From positions 9,523,501 through 9,587,500 of the forward strand of contig JAVHKY010000023.1 in assembly GCA_035079385.1 (NCBI GenBank): a DNA stretch of 64,000 bases, written 5' to 3'. Below are positions 1 to 12,000 of the stretch, piece by piece. Origin of the DNA: Aspidiotus rigidus (taxonomy: Eukaryota > Arthropoda > Insecta > Hemiptera > Diaspididae). Numbering within the stretch: the stretch's first letter is position 1; the number at the start of each line of letters is the position of its first letter. Below the pieces are notes generated by a model. The model made no database searches and was not told the origin of the DNA. It was given only the letters and a program-made list of their open reading frames with translations. Both the position numbers and the translations under genes were made by a program.

Positions 1-299
1 GACTTAATAAGCAGAACAAAAACTTAAAACTTAAAAAAGGCGAAAACATATTTTTTCCAACAAAAACATGTTTGTTTTTTCCAACGAAAACATGTTTTGT
101 ACTTTCAACTTCAAGCTTTAGGCTTAAGTTTTAAGCGATTCAGCTCAAACTAATTAAAATTGAAGCTAAAACTCCTAAATCTTAAATAAGCCTTAAGCTT
201 AAGCGAAGAGAAATTCTATTTCAAGTTTAAGCCTTAAGTTTAAGCGAAAAGAAATTCTATTTTAAGTTTAAGCCTTAAGCTTAAGCCCTAAAATCGAAT
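1..299. repeat. AT-rich stretch with a 41-bp tandem repeat
   Basis: Low-complexity DNA dominated by CTTAAGCTTAA-like self-complementary words. From 190 to about 288 there are 2.3 copies of a 41-bp unit (190-230, 231-271, then a partial copy) that begin GCCTTAAG and share the core GAAATTCTATTT. No coding potential is visible. Similar TTAAGCTTAA words occur inside the hAT-type MITE at 18808-19111, so this may be a degraded relative, but no terminal repeat was found here. Confidence 0.6.
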
Positions 300-1060
300 C
301 GCCTACCACCCTTGCCTATGACGTTATCAAACTCTGACGTCGATGGCCCCGACCTCTAAGCTATGTGTGATAGAAGGGGAACTTGGAAGAACTCGCGTGT
401 TCTTTAACGGAGTTGAACAAGGAGTGTAGGAAACCTGTTTTATGGAGCACGTGGACTTAAAAATATAAATTATGACGTCACAAGGCTGACCTGTGATGTC
501 AACAGATGACGTCGTAGGCCCCACCCCCAAGCTTTATATGATAAGAGGGGGACTTGGAGAAATTTCGACCTCTGAAATATGTACGATAGGATGGGGACTT
601 GCAAAAATTTTCAATCTCCAAACTTTTACGGTCGGGGTGTTTTTTCCGAACGTCTCCCCCCCCCCCCGACAGACAGGCTCGTGTTAAAAACTGATCTATG
701 ACGTCATCAGATTGTAACGTTGAAGGCCACGTCCCCAAGCTATGTACGATAGGAGGGGGACTTGGAAGAAAAACTGATCTATGACTTCATCGGATTGTGA
801 CGTCACAAGGCTGATCTATGGTGTCATCAAACTGTGACTTCACAGACCTCGTCTCCTAGATTTATATTATGGGAGGGGGACTTGGAAAATTTTCGTGCTC
901 CGAGCTTTGCTGGCTGGCCGGCGGTCGTTTTTTCCGAAAAACTCCTTGATAAAACAGGTTCCCTGTCAAAATTAAAAAATTGGTCGCCTCGAAAACCTTG
1001 AAAAGTCAAGAAAGAGTCAGAAAATTGCATTCTGTAGAAAAATTGGCCATCTTTTCACTC
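300..1060. repeat. Copy of the window-wide dispersed modular repeat
   Basis: This stretch carries the modules of a repeat family seen at many places in the window: TGACGTCA/TGATGACGTCAT words, the AGCTATATATGATAGGAGGG-GGACTTGGA module, a GC-rich CGGACGGCGG-like module, and the box ACCTGTTTTAT (about 431-443) with its reverse complement ATAAAACAGGT (about 949-966). The short open frames here are shadows of these repeats. Confidence 0.7.
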
Positions 1061-1435
1061 CGAAACCGGTCGTCGCTTAAATAATAATTTTATTCGTTTT
1101 TCCTCTCTTCCTTTTTTCGCTATATCTGGCTCGTAATGTCCGTCTTCCCGGAGGAAAATTTCTTTAGTTCATCCATCTTCAATTACTTTCCTCTGGGTTC
1201 CTGGTCATATCGGACCCCCGGAACTCGACGCAATGGATCTAGCAGTTTATGAAGTCTTGCTCTGCTCCTCAATCACTAATCCCTCCCCCTGGTAAAGATC
1301 GGACCCGATATCAATATTAGAAAATATCGCGCTGAAATGGACTGTAATACCCCTTCCCCCTTCCGACAATGAATAATGTTGCGAGGGAGGTGATAAAAGG
1401 TTCGAGGAGGAGCATAGGGGAAGAGGTGTTCGCTC

Positions 1436-2055
1436 GTCCTCACTGAGGCTGATTCGGAGAATTTCATTGTGGTGATGGAGAAGTGTTCTTACGTCACCGA
1501 AGTTCACGAGATGCTTCACGAGTGTAGGACTAAAGAGAATGACCTCTTCAGTTTTCCTAACTATGAGGACGAGCTTAAGGGAGAACACTCAATTAAGTAA
1601 TCCAATATGTATAGCTGCAACCTTAAGAATCGAATCGATTCATGTAAAGGAGGTTGGAGGTTGGAGGTGTTACCAACAAGAATAAATATTGAAATTCCAT
1701 CGCCAAAAAAGGTCCTCCTCGAGTCTAAGCTGTCTTCTTCCTGTACGAGTTGTACCCAAGGTGCACAAAAACGACAATTCGATGCATCCCGTCGTAACCT
1801 TTTTCTTTTCTCCCACCTACTCCCTTGCTAAATTTTTGGATCAATGGTGTCGAGTTTGAGTCTCCCTACTCTAGAATGAATTCGGCTTCCTTGGCTGGTA
1901 CGGTTAAAGATCTTTCGGGCTCGAACCTTTGCTCTTTCGATGTTGTCGGTCTGTTTCCGAATATCCCCAAGGCTACTGCCCTCCAACTTGTGGGTGATCT
2001 GCTTGTTAAATCTGACATTCTTTATGAAGAAACAAAGGCATTGGTATTTTTTTAA
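1436..2055 (+). pseudogene. Broken Penelope-type reverse transcriptase fragment
   Basis: Three reading frames on this strand each hold a recognisable piece of a Penelope-like element reverse transcriptase, in the right order. The first, near 1436-1580, reads LTEADSENFIVVMEK and fits the 'KADKG...VVMDK' region. The second, near 1735-1850, has PKVHK followed by SPTYSLAKFLDQW. The third, 1850-2055, has CSFDVVGLFPNIP, which carries the first catalytic Asp of the palm. Frameshifts and stops separate the pieces, and the second catalytic motif (YxDD) and a GIY-YIG nuclease were not found, so this is a dead 5' part of the RT. It lies upstream of the LRR gene exons and is unlikely to belong to them. 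Confidence 0.75.
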
Positions 2056-3060
2056 TATGCTCAATATTTGCTAATCCCGAATTTTTGTACATACGGATAT
2101 AATTCAGGGATTCGGGGTAGGATTTAGCCGGATCATATTCGAAAATATTTCCTTGTCCCTAAAGTAAGTCAGAGCCTCCTTTTTCTCTCCTATCCGCTTC
2201 AAGCTAGTGTGTGCAAATGTGATTTCTTCTTCCCTCAGTCTTGCTTCTTCTTTGACCTAGTTTGATTCATGGTATTCTTCTACTATATGTGCCCACACGG
2301 CTATCTAGAAGCAAATCCAAGAATTGGGGGTAGGGCTTACCAAGGTCATTGAACATCTTTCCAACTCCGTAAACTAGACTGTACCCCTCCTAAATTGTGG
2401 CTAGTTTGATCGATCCTCTTCATTCCATCTTATAAATTTTTCCATCCCCTCCCTTTCTCTCACTTTAATTAGGTAATACTAAGCCCGCACGGTCATGTAG
2501 ACTCACATCAGAAATGATGAGTGAGATTCAGCTTAATTTGTAGAGAAAGGAGCGGAGGCCTCTGTCGCACATAATTTTAATGAATAATTGGAGTCGTTTA
2601 TTGTCGTCTTAATATTGGAGTAGGAGTAAATAGCTAGAAAAATATTAAGATATCGATACTTTTATGACGACAAAAGCTAGTCTTTTTTGGACGAATGACT
2701 AATTAAGGAGCTCTAGGGAAGGGAGGGCGTTAGGTTAAGAGATAACTTTGGATTCATTAAAACCTAGTTTTACATCATCTTTCTTGAAATACTCGTAACA
2801 TGCTTAATTTATGCCTCTTATTTAAAGTATGTTCGAAGATTTTCCTAAAGCTACCGGTAATTAATATTTTGATCGTTTAACGTTTTGTTACTTCTCTTTC
2901 TCCTCCGATTATTCCCTGATCATCTTTTCAACTCAGTAAGAGCTTCTATTTTTCTCCTCTATTTTTTTCTATAGAATTTTATATTTACAGCCAGTTTTTT
3001 TTTTTTTTTTTTTTTGATACAAAAGAATTATATTCAACTTTTCTATTCGTATTTTCGCAG

Positions 3061-6000
3061 GTTTATCAATCCAGAAGATCGATTTTTCGCATAATCTACT
3101 TAGAAGACTGACGGAAAAGATATTTTCCGGGCTACACCATTCTCTTCGAGTGCTTCTACTGTCGGATAATCTTTTCGGCGATTCCCTAAATCCAGTTTTC
3201 TCGTCGACCGAGTTCCATGGACTGACGCATTTATATTTATTGGACTTGAGTTCAAATCAAATAAGAGCGCTCGAGGAGGGGATTTTGAAAGGATGTGATA
3301 AATTGGAAGTAGGTTGAATCAATTTTTCCGTTTTTAGAATATATGAGATCTCGTTTTTTTTTTTTTTCGCTCTTTTTTCAACCTGTAGAGACAGGAAAAT
3401 ATTGGCCGTATTCACTGGTGCGAAACGAAATCTTAAAATGTTAATTTATTCGTTGAATTGACCAAACAGCCAAAATTAGATGTTAAATACCTCGCGCGAC
3501 AATTCTTCAAGGGCATCATTTTGATCTCTGCGCACGAATTATACTTTTTCGAGTTTCTCTTACGAAAATTAATATTTGGGTGTAATTTTGCATGCGAATG
3601 GTTTTATTTACTTCTCGTTTAATATAAAAATATAAGTTAAACCTATTTCTTTTTTTCACAGGAACTACGATTGGATTCGAATCGTTTAACATCCATCCCG
3701 ACGTCTTCACTGAAAGGTCCCACGGCTTTGAAAGTACTTTCTTTGAATTTCAATCGAATAGGTTCGTCAATTATTTTCTAATTCATTCGAAAACTTATCA
3801 AGTTTAGTGTATTTGTCTTATCTGGTTGGTATGCAATACTCCAACTTTCATTCTAAACAGGTTCTAAATCGAATTTTTGTAGTCGAAGCTCATAAACGGG
3901 GAACAGATGATAATTTGTCACGTTTGATCACAAAAATCAGGCTTACCCTGAAGAACACAGCTCCAGAACAACCTCTTCTACGTTTTGGAACCAATTTTTG
4001 TCTTTATTTTTTCTTCTTGTGAAATATGATGAAATCTGTTTTCTTTTGATTCAGGAGTCATAGAGAAAGGCGCGTTCTTTGTCCAGCCCAACATTGAAGA
4101 AATAGCATTGATGGGAAACGAAATAACGACAATAGCTGGCCGAGCATTCTACGAATTACCAAAGTTGAATCATATTAATTTAGCGTTCAACAAAATTAAT
4201 CATCTTAATAGCGATGCGTTCGAAGGTACGCCCTACCAAGGTGACAAATTCTTTAAGATAAAGTTGAGAAACACTAAAATTTCGTTTTGTACACAGGAGC
4301 AGTTCGAGTCCAATCTCTAGACCTGGCTGGGAATTTTCTGCTTGAGTTTCCAGCAACGGCATTAAAAATTTTTGAAGGACTTAAGTACTTGAATTTGTCA
4401 GCAAATTTAATCCAGGTACTTTCAGAGTATTATTATCATAATATAAAGAGGCTACCTCAAAGCCGGCCCGTCTAAATATTTGAAATAATTTTTGAATTGG
4501 AAAAGACTGATTGGTGGTGTATTCTAAAGGTCCTCGGTGAGAGTGAAGCAACTATAGCTCAAGTTATTTTGTTAAGAGCAGAAGAAGCCATAATTTTTCA
4601 TTCATGGTTCGTGCAATAGCTGAAGCTTATTTCGTGAGTCAAGATCATTCTGAGGTTAAAATGTTTATTTTGTACCCGGAGCCCAAAAATTACAAAAATC
4701 GACTCAGGTCACTGTTGTAATCACGGCTTCAGGTTACAGAAAAGAGACAATTTCAGAAATAGAACTATTGTAAGCTGGACAAATGGCTGAGAGCCATGGA
4801 AGATACCTAAAATCATAGAGTATAGGCTTTTATCATGGAATGAGACGAACAACTGATGAGGTCCCTCAATTTCCATGCTTTTAAAGAAAGAATGAGCGGT
4901 AATTTGAGTATAAGGGTTAGCGGCCTTGAAAATGTATTCTGATTGAAAACGTTGAACACTTTGAGCTCCCTCTCTTTCTTGACTTATAGAAATATGCTTT
5001 GTATTCCAGAAACTAGATCGTTCACACCTACAGGCCCATCCAAGTTTAGAAATCTTAGACCTCAGTAGAAATAATATCGCTACGGTTGCGGATGATACGT
5101 TCATAAATTCACAATCTTTACGTTTTTTGGATCTCAGTGTAAACGCGTTGCGAGCGGTGAGTGTTGAATTTCGCTCCCTTCTGTCTTGAATCCGTTAAAT
5201 ACGAAAAATAAACTAACTTCTTCTTCCTTCTGCAGATCGATGACAATACTTTGGATGGACTGACCAGTTTGGAGTCATTGTATCTCGAGGATAATAATAT
5301 ATTACTAATACCAGCATCCACACTCAATCACCTTAACCAATTGAAATCGCTGAAATTGGGATATAATAGAATAACAGCGGTGTCGGCGGAGATCTTATCA
5401 ATTCTATCGAATCGTCTAACGAAATTGGAACTGAGTAGCAACGTCATCAGGGAATTACCGTCGTATTCATTCCAGGTAATACCAAATTCATCATTTGATT
5501 TCTCTCCCTCCCCCCCCACCACAAAAAAAAAAATAGAAAAAATTAGGATGCCATTGCAAATTTTGCAATTGCAACGGCAAGCGAAGAACTCGAAAGTTCC
5601 ATCAAAATTAGAAGTTGGATGCGAATGAGGATATTCAAGTCCCCACGTAATTCCATCGATTACAAATCGTAAAATTATAATATACATCGCGATATCATAA
5701 ATAGTTCGGGAGTCGATATTGATCCACATCCCCCCCTGTCATAAGGTTGCTCAGAAATCGAAATTTTTTCAAGTCCTCCTATCATTAGAAACCAAACTAT
5801 TTTCAAGTCTCCCTAGCTGCTATCATGTACAGCTCTGGAGTCGAAATTTATCAGAGTTCCCCTCCTAATATTTATAGCTTGCAAGTCGAAATTTTTTCAA
5901 CATTATAATATTTGTATATAGCTGAGAAGTCGAAATTTTAACAGGGAAGTTTTAGCGAGGCCTTTTTCCGAAGAAACGTCCGTCGTCCGGCAAAGCTCGG

Positions 6001-9000
6001 AGCTCGAAAATTTTCCAAGTCCCCTGGAAAGTGGAGTCTATGGCGTCACAGTTTGATGACGTCATAGATCACCTTCTTCATGTTCCTCCAATTATATATA
6101 GTTCCGAAGTCGGGCTTGTCATGTCACAATCTGATAACATCATGGGTCAAACTTGTGACGCCACAATCTTATGACGTCGTAGACCCATTTTTGTCTATTC
6201 TCAAAAGTGCATCTCCACAATTATGTACAGCTTGGAGGGAGTATCATGACGTCACAGATAAACCTTTTGGAGTAACAATCTAATGACGTCATGCATTTGT
6301 CTATTATCTATAGCTTTAAACTTTGGCCCTATGATATCGACGTCATAGGTCACTCTTGAAATGTCAAAATTTGGTCGCGCCGTAGATCAGTTCTTCTTTC
6401 TATTTTTTCAAGTCATCCTCCAATCATATATAGCTTGGAGGGTTCGCCCTGTGACGTCACAGTTTGATGACGTCATAGGTCAGCCTTGTGACGTAACAAT
6501 CTGATGACGTCATAAATTGTTTTTTTTTTTCAAGTTCCCTCTTATTATATATGGCGCCAAAGTCCGAGCCTGTGACGTCACAATCTGATGACATCATGGG
6601 TCAAACTTGTGACGTCACAATATGATGACGTTGTAGACCCATTTTTTTCTATTCTTAAAAGTCCCTTTCCAATCATATATAGCTTTAAGGGTGGGATCTG
6701 TGACTTCGCACAGTTTCATGACGTCATAGGTCAGTCTTGTGGCGTAACAATCTGATGATGTCATAAATTAGTTTTTTTTCAAGTTCCCCTCCTATTATAT
6801 AATAGCTTTAAAGTCCGGGCCTGTGACCTCACAACTTTATGACGTCATAGGTCAGTCTTGCAATGTCAAAATTTGATGACGTCATAGATCAGTAATTTTT
6901 TCTATTTTTCCGAGTCCCTTCAAATCATGTATAGCTTGGAGGGTGGGGTTTGTGACATGACAGTTTTATGACGTCAAAGGTCAACCTTTTGGAGTAACAA
7001 TCTAATGACGTCATACATTAGTTTTTTATCCAAGTTCCCCTCCTATTATATATAGCTTTAAAGTTTGGGCCAACTATTAAAAGCTTTTTCGTGAGAAAAT
7101 TATTTATACAATTAAAGATAACTTTATTTCGGCTTATTCTCACAAGTTGTGAGAATAAGCCGAAATAAAGTTATCTTTAAAAGTTTGGGCCTGTGACCTC
7201 TCAACTTTATGACGTCATAGGTCAGTCTTGCCATGTCAAAATTTGATGACGTTATAATTTTTTTTTTTAAAGTTGTCCTAATAAAAATAGTTTAAAGTCC
7301 GGGCCTGGGACGTCACAATTTGATGACGACGTGGGTAAAACTTGTGACATCACCATCTTATGACGTCGTAGACCCATTTTTCTCTATTCTTAAAAGTCCT
7401 CTCAAATCAGGTATAGCTTGGAGGGTGGGGCCTGTGACATGACAGTTTTATGACGTCACAGGTCAACCTTTTGGGGTAACAATCTAATGACGTCATACAT
7501 TAGTTTTTTATCTATCTAAGTTCCCCTCCTATTATATATAGCTTTAAAGTTTGGCTCTGTGACCTCACAACTTTATGACGTCAGAGGTCAGTCTTGCAGT
7601 GTCAAAATTTGATGACGTCATAAATTTTTGTTTTTTTCAAGTTCCCCTCCTAATATAGATAGTTTCAAAGTCCGGGCCTGGGACGTCACAATTTGATGAC
7701 GTCATGGGTAAAACTTGTGACGTCACCATCTTATGACGTCATAGACCCATTTTTCTCTCAATCATATGTGACCTCGTCTACAGAAACCCGGCTTAGTGTT
7801 CAATTACAATCAGGAGAAAAGGGATCTTTCTTCCTCAGTAGAAGATACCTTTATCCTGATCGATATTTAACTTTACGCCGAGTTTCTGTAGACGGGGTCA
7901 CATATATAGGTTGGAGGGTGGGCCCTGTGACTTCACAGTTTCATGACGTCATAGGTCAGCCTTGTGGAGTAACTATCTAATGACGTCATGTACATTAGTC
8001 TTTTATCTATCTAAGTTTCCCTCCTAATATATACAGCTTCAAAGTTTGGCTCTGTGACCTCACAACTTCATGACGTCATAGGTTAGTGTTGCGACGTCAC
8101 AGTTTGATGATGTCATAAGTCAGCCTTGTGGCATAATAATCTGATGACGTCATAAAGAAGTTTTTTTTTCAAGTTCCCCTCCTATTATATAATAGCTTTA
8201 AAGTCCGGGCCTGTGACGTCACAATTTGATGACGTGGTACTTCAGTCGTCTGACTTCACAATCCGATGACGTCACAGATCAATTTCTTTTAAGTTCCCTC
8301 TTATTATATATAACTCCACAGTCCGGGCATGTGACGTCACAATTTGATGACGTCATAGGTCAGCCTTTTCCAAGTCCCCCTTCTATCATATATATTATAT
8401 GATAGAAGGGGGATGGTCGGTGTAAATAGCCTGAAATATAGCTCCTTTAAGTAACTAGATATGCAATGCTTCAAAGACCAATTGACTTAGCCCCTTCATT
8501 GAGCCAGATATGCAACGCTTCAAATAAGCCTAAGGTATTTTAAGTTCCCCTTCTATCGTATTTAGCTCGGAGGTCGAATTATATATAGGTCCGAGGTCGG
8601 AATCCTATTATATGTAGCTCCGAAGTTCGGGGCCTGTGAGGTGACAATTTAATGACGTTTTAGATCTGGCACATCCAGTCTTATAAAACAGGTCTCCTGC
8701 CACCCCTCATTCAACTCCGTTAAAGATTTCAAGAAATATTTTTAAGTTCCCCTCCTATCTTATATTATACCTTGGGGGATGGGCCTGTGACGTGATAGTT
8801 TGATGACAATCATCATAAGTGAGCCTTGTGACGTCATCATCTGATTACATCATACATAAGTTTTAGCGGAGAACCCGCTATCCATTTTGTTAGGAGATTA
8901 CATCCTCAGAAAAGTCCGCGGCCGCGAAGTTAGTAACCTAAGGTTAGGTTAGGTTACGGGACTTAGAAGAATTTCGAGTCTTGAGCTATATATGATAGGA

Positions 9001-12000
9001 GGGGGACTTAGAAGAATTTCAAGTCTTGGGATATATATGATAAGAGGGGGACTTGGAAGAATCGTGACTTTCGAGCTATATATGATAGGAGGGGGACTTA
9101 GAAGATTTAGAAGAATTTCGAGTCTCGAGCTATATATGATAGGAGGGGGACTTGGAAGAATTGTGACTTCCGAGCTATATATGATAGAAGGGAATGTAGA
9201 ATGAGAATTTCGATATGACAAGATTATTAACAGGGAACCTGTTTTATGGGGGGCTATTTGAGAAATCTGCCGTGCGCCGTGCGCCGTCCGCCGTCCAGCG
9301 AAAAACTTAGAAAAATTACGGCTTCCTTAACGAAGTTAAACGAGGAACGCAGGGAACCTGTTTTATGATTCGAATGAGATTTGGTATTGAAAATTCAAGG
9401 AAGCCTAGATCATATATAGCTCGAGAGTCGAAATTTTTCTAAGTCCCTCTCCTATCATATATGGCTCGAGAGTCGAAATTTTTCTAAGTCCCCCTCCTAT
9501 CATATATAGCTCGAGAGTCGAAATTTTTCTAAGTCCCTCTCCTATCATATATGGCTCGAGGGTCGAAATTTTTCTAAGTTTTTCGCTGGACGGCGGACGG
9601 CGGACGGCGCATGGCAGATTTCTCAAATAGCCCCCCATAAAACAGGTTCCCTGTTAAAATTTCGACCCTCGAGCCATATATGATAGAAGGAGGATTTAGA
9701 AAAATTTCGACTCTCGAGCCATATATGATAGGAGGGGGACTTGGAAAAATTTCGACTCTCGAGCCATATATGATACGAGTGGGACTTGGAAAAATTTCGA
9801 CTCTCGAGCTATAGATGATAGGAGGGGGACTTGGAAAAATTTCGACTCTCGAGCTATATATGATAGAAGGGGGACTTCGAAAAATTTCGACTCTCGAGCC
9901 ATATATGATAGGAGAGGGACTTGGAAAAATTTCGACTCTCGAGCTATATATGATAGGGACTTAGAAAAATTTCGACTCTCGAGCTATATATGATAGGAGG
10001 GGGACTTAGAAAAATTTCGACTCTCGAGCCATATATGATAGGAGAGGGACTTGGAAAAATTTCGACTCTCGAGCTATATATGATAGGAGGGGGACTTAGA
10101 AAAATTTCGACTCTCGAGCCATATATGATACGAGTGGGACTTGGAAAAATTTCGACTCTCGAGCTATATATGATAGGGACTTAGAAAAATTTCGACTCTC
10201 GAGCTATATATGATAGGAGGGGGACTTAGAAAAATTTCGACTCTCGAGCCATATATGATAGGAGAGGGACTTGGAAAAATTTCGACTCTCGAGCTATAGA
10301 TGATAGGAGGGGGACTGGGAAAAATTCCGACTCTCGAGCCTTATATGATAGGGACTTAGAAAAATTTCGACTCTCGAGCCATATATGATAGGAGAGGGAC
10401 TTGGAAAAATTTCGACTCTCGAGCTATAGATGATAGGAGGGGGACTGGGAAAAATTCCGACTCTCGAGCCTTATATGATAGGGACTTAGAAAAATTTCGA
10501 CTCTCGAGCTATATATGATAGGAGGGGGACTTAGAAAAATTTCGACTCTCGAGCCATATATGATAGGAGAGGGACTTGGAAAAATTTCGACTCTCGAGCT
10601 ATATATGATAGGAGGGGGACTTAGAAAAATTTCGACTCTCGAGCCATATATGATACGAGTGGGACTTGGAAAAATTTCGACTCTCGAGCTATATATGATA
10701 GGGACTTAGAAAAATTTCGACTCTCGAGCTATATATGATAGGAGGGGGACTTAGAAAAATTTCGACTCTCGAGCCATATATGATAGGAGAGGGACTTGGA
10801 AAAATTTCGACTCTCGAGCTATAGATGATAGGAGGGGGACTGGGAAAAATTCCGACTCTCGAGCCTTATATGATAGGGACTTAGAAAAATTTCGACTCTC
10901 GAGCCATATATGATAGGAGAGGGACTTGGAAAAATTTCGACTCTCGAGCTATAGATGATAGGAGGGGGACTGGGAAAAATTCCGACTCTCGAGCCTTATA
11001 TGATAGGGACTTAGAAAAATTTCGACTCTCGAGCTATATATGATAGGAGGGGGACTTAGAAAAATTTCGACTCTCGAGCCATATATGATAGGAGAGGGAC
11101 TTGGAAAAATTTCGACTCTCGAGCTATAGATGATAGGAGGGGGACTGGGAAAAATTCCGACTCTCGAGCCTTATATGATAGGGACTTAGAAAAATTTCGA
11201 CTCTCGAGCTATATATGATAGGAGGGGGACTTAGAAAAATTTCGACTCTCGAGCCATATATGATAGGAGAGGGACTTGGAAAAATTTCGACTCTCGAGCT
11301 ATAGATGATAGGAGGGGGACTTGGAAAAATTTCGACTCTCGAGCCATATATGATAGGAGAGGGACTTGGAAAAATTTCGACTCTCGAGCTATAGATGATA
11401 GGAGGGGGACTTGGAAAAATTTCGACTCTCGAGCCATATATGATAGGGACTTGGAAAAATTTCGACTCTCGAGCTATATATGATAGGAGGGGGACTTAGA
11501 AAAATTTCGACTCTCGAGCCATATATGATAGGAGAGGGACTTGGAAAAATTGCGACTCTCGAGCTATATATGATAGAAGGGGGACTTGGAAAAATTTCGA
11601 CTCTCAAGCTATAGATGATAGGAGGGGGACTTCGAAAAATTTCGACTCTCGAGCTATAGATGATAGGAGGGGGACTTGGAAAAATTTCGACTCTCGAGCC
11701 ATATATGATAGGGACTTGGAAAAATTTCGACTCTCGAGCTATATATGATAGAAGGGGGACTTGGAAAAAATTTCGACTCTCGAGCTATAGATGATAGAAG
11801 GGGGGACTTAGAAAAAAATTAGACTCTCGAGCTATAGATGATAGAAGGGGGGACTTAGAAAAAAATTAGACTCTCGAGCTATATATTCCAAATCTAGGCT
11901 TCCTTGAATTTTCAATACCAAATCTCATTCGAATCATAAAACAGGTTCCCTGCGTTCCTCGTTTAACTTCGTTAAGGAAGCCGTCATTTTTAACAGGGAA

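Larger units (their letters stand above)
5740..8870. repeat. TGACGTCA-rich degenerate tandem array inside the LRR gene intron
   Basis: Degenerate units of roughly 230-500 bp alternate two modules. One is 'AATCATATATAGCTTGGAGG' followed by TGTGACxTCACAGTTTxATGACGTCATAGG. The other is 'CCTCCTATTATATATAGC' followed by a TTTAAAGTCCGGGCCTGTGACGTCACAA stretch written in variable form. By eye about 30 exact TGACGTCA octamers, the palindromic CRE/ATF consensus, occur between 6050 and 8850. They pair as TGTGACGTCACA and TGATGACGTCATAG. The array carries two nested insertions (7073-7180 and 7767-7902). No coding function is visible. Regulatory activity is possible but not shown by sequence alone. Confidence 0.8.

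Noticed and set aside
7693..7980. 95-codon frame starting MMTSWVKLVTS
   Set aside because: It runs from the tandem array through the 136-bp MITE and back into the array, so it cannot be a gene.
9405..11607. Long open frames on both strands through the minisatellite (MIGGGLRKISTLEPY..., MARESKFFQVP...)
   Set aside because: They are translations of a 45-bp unit (15 codons, so no frame ever shifts). Open frames in several phases and directions are a consequence of the period, not of coding.
9656..11891. Regular repeats resembling a CRISPR array
   Set aside because: Units are contiguous with no unique spacers, the DNA is eukaryotic, and no cas genes are present.
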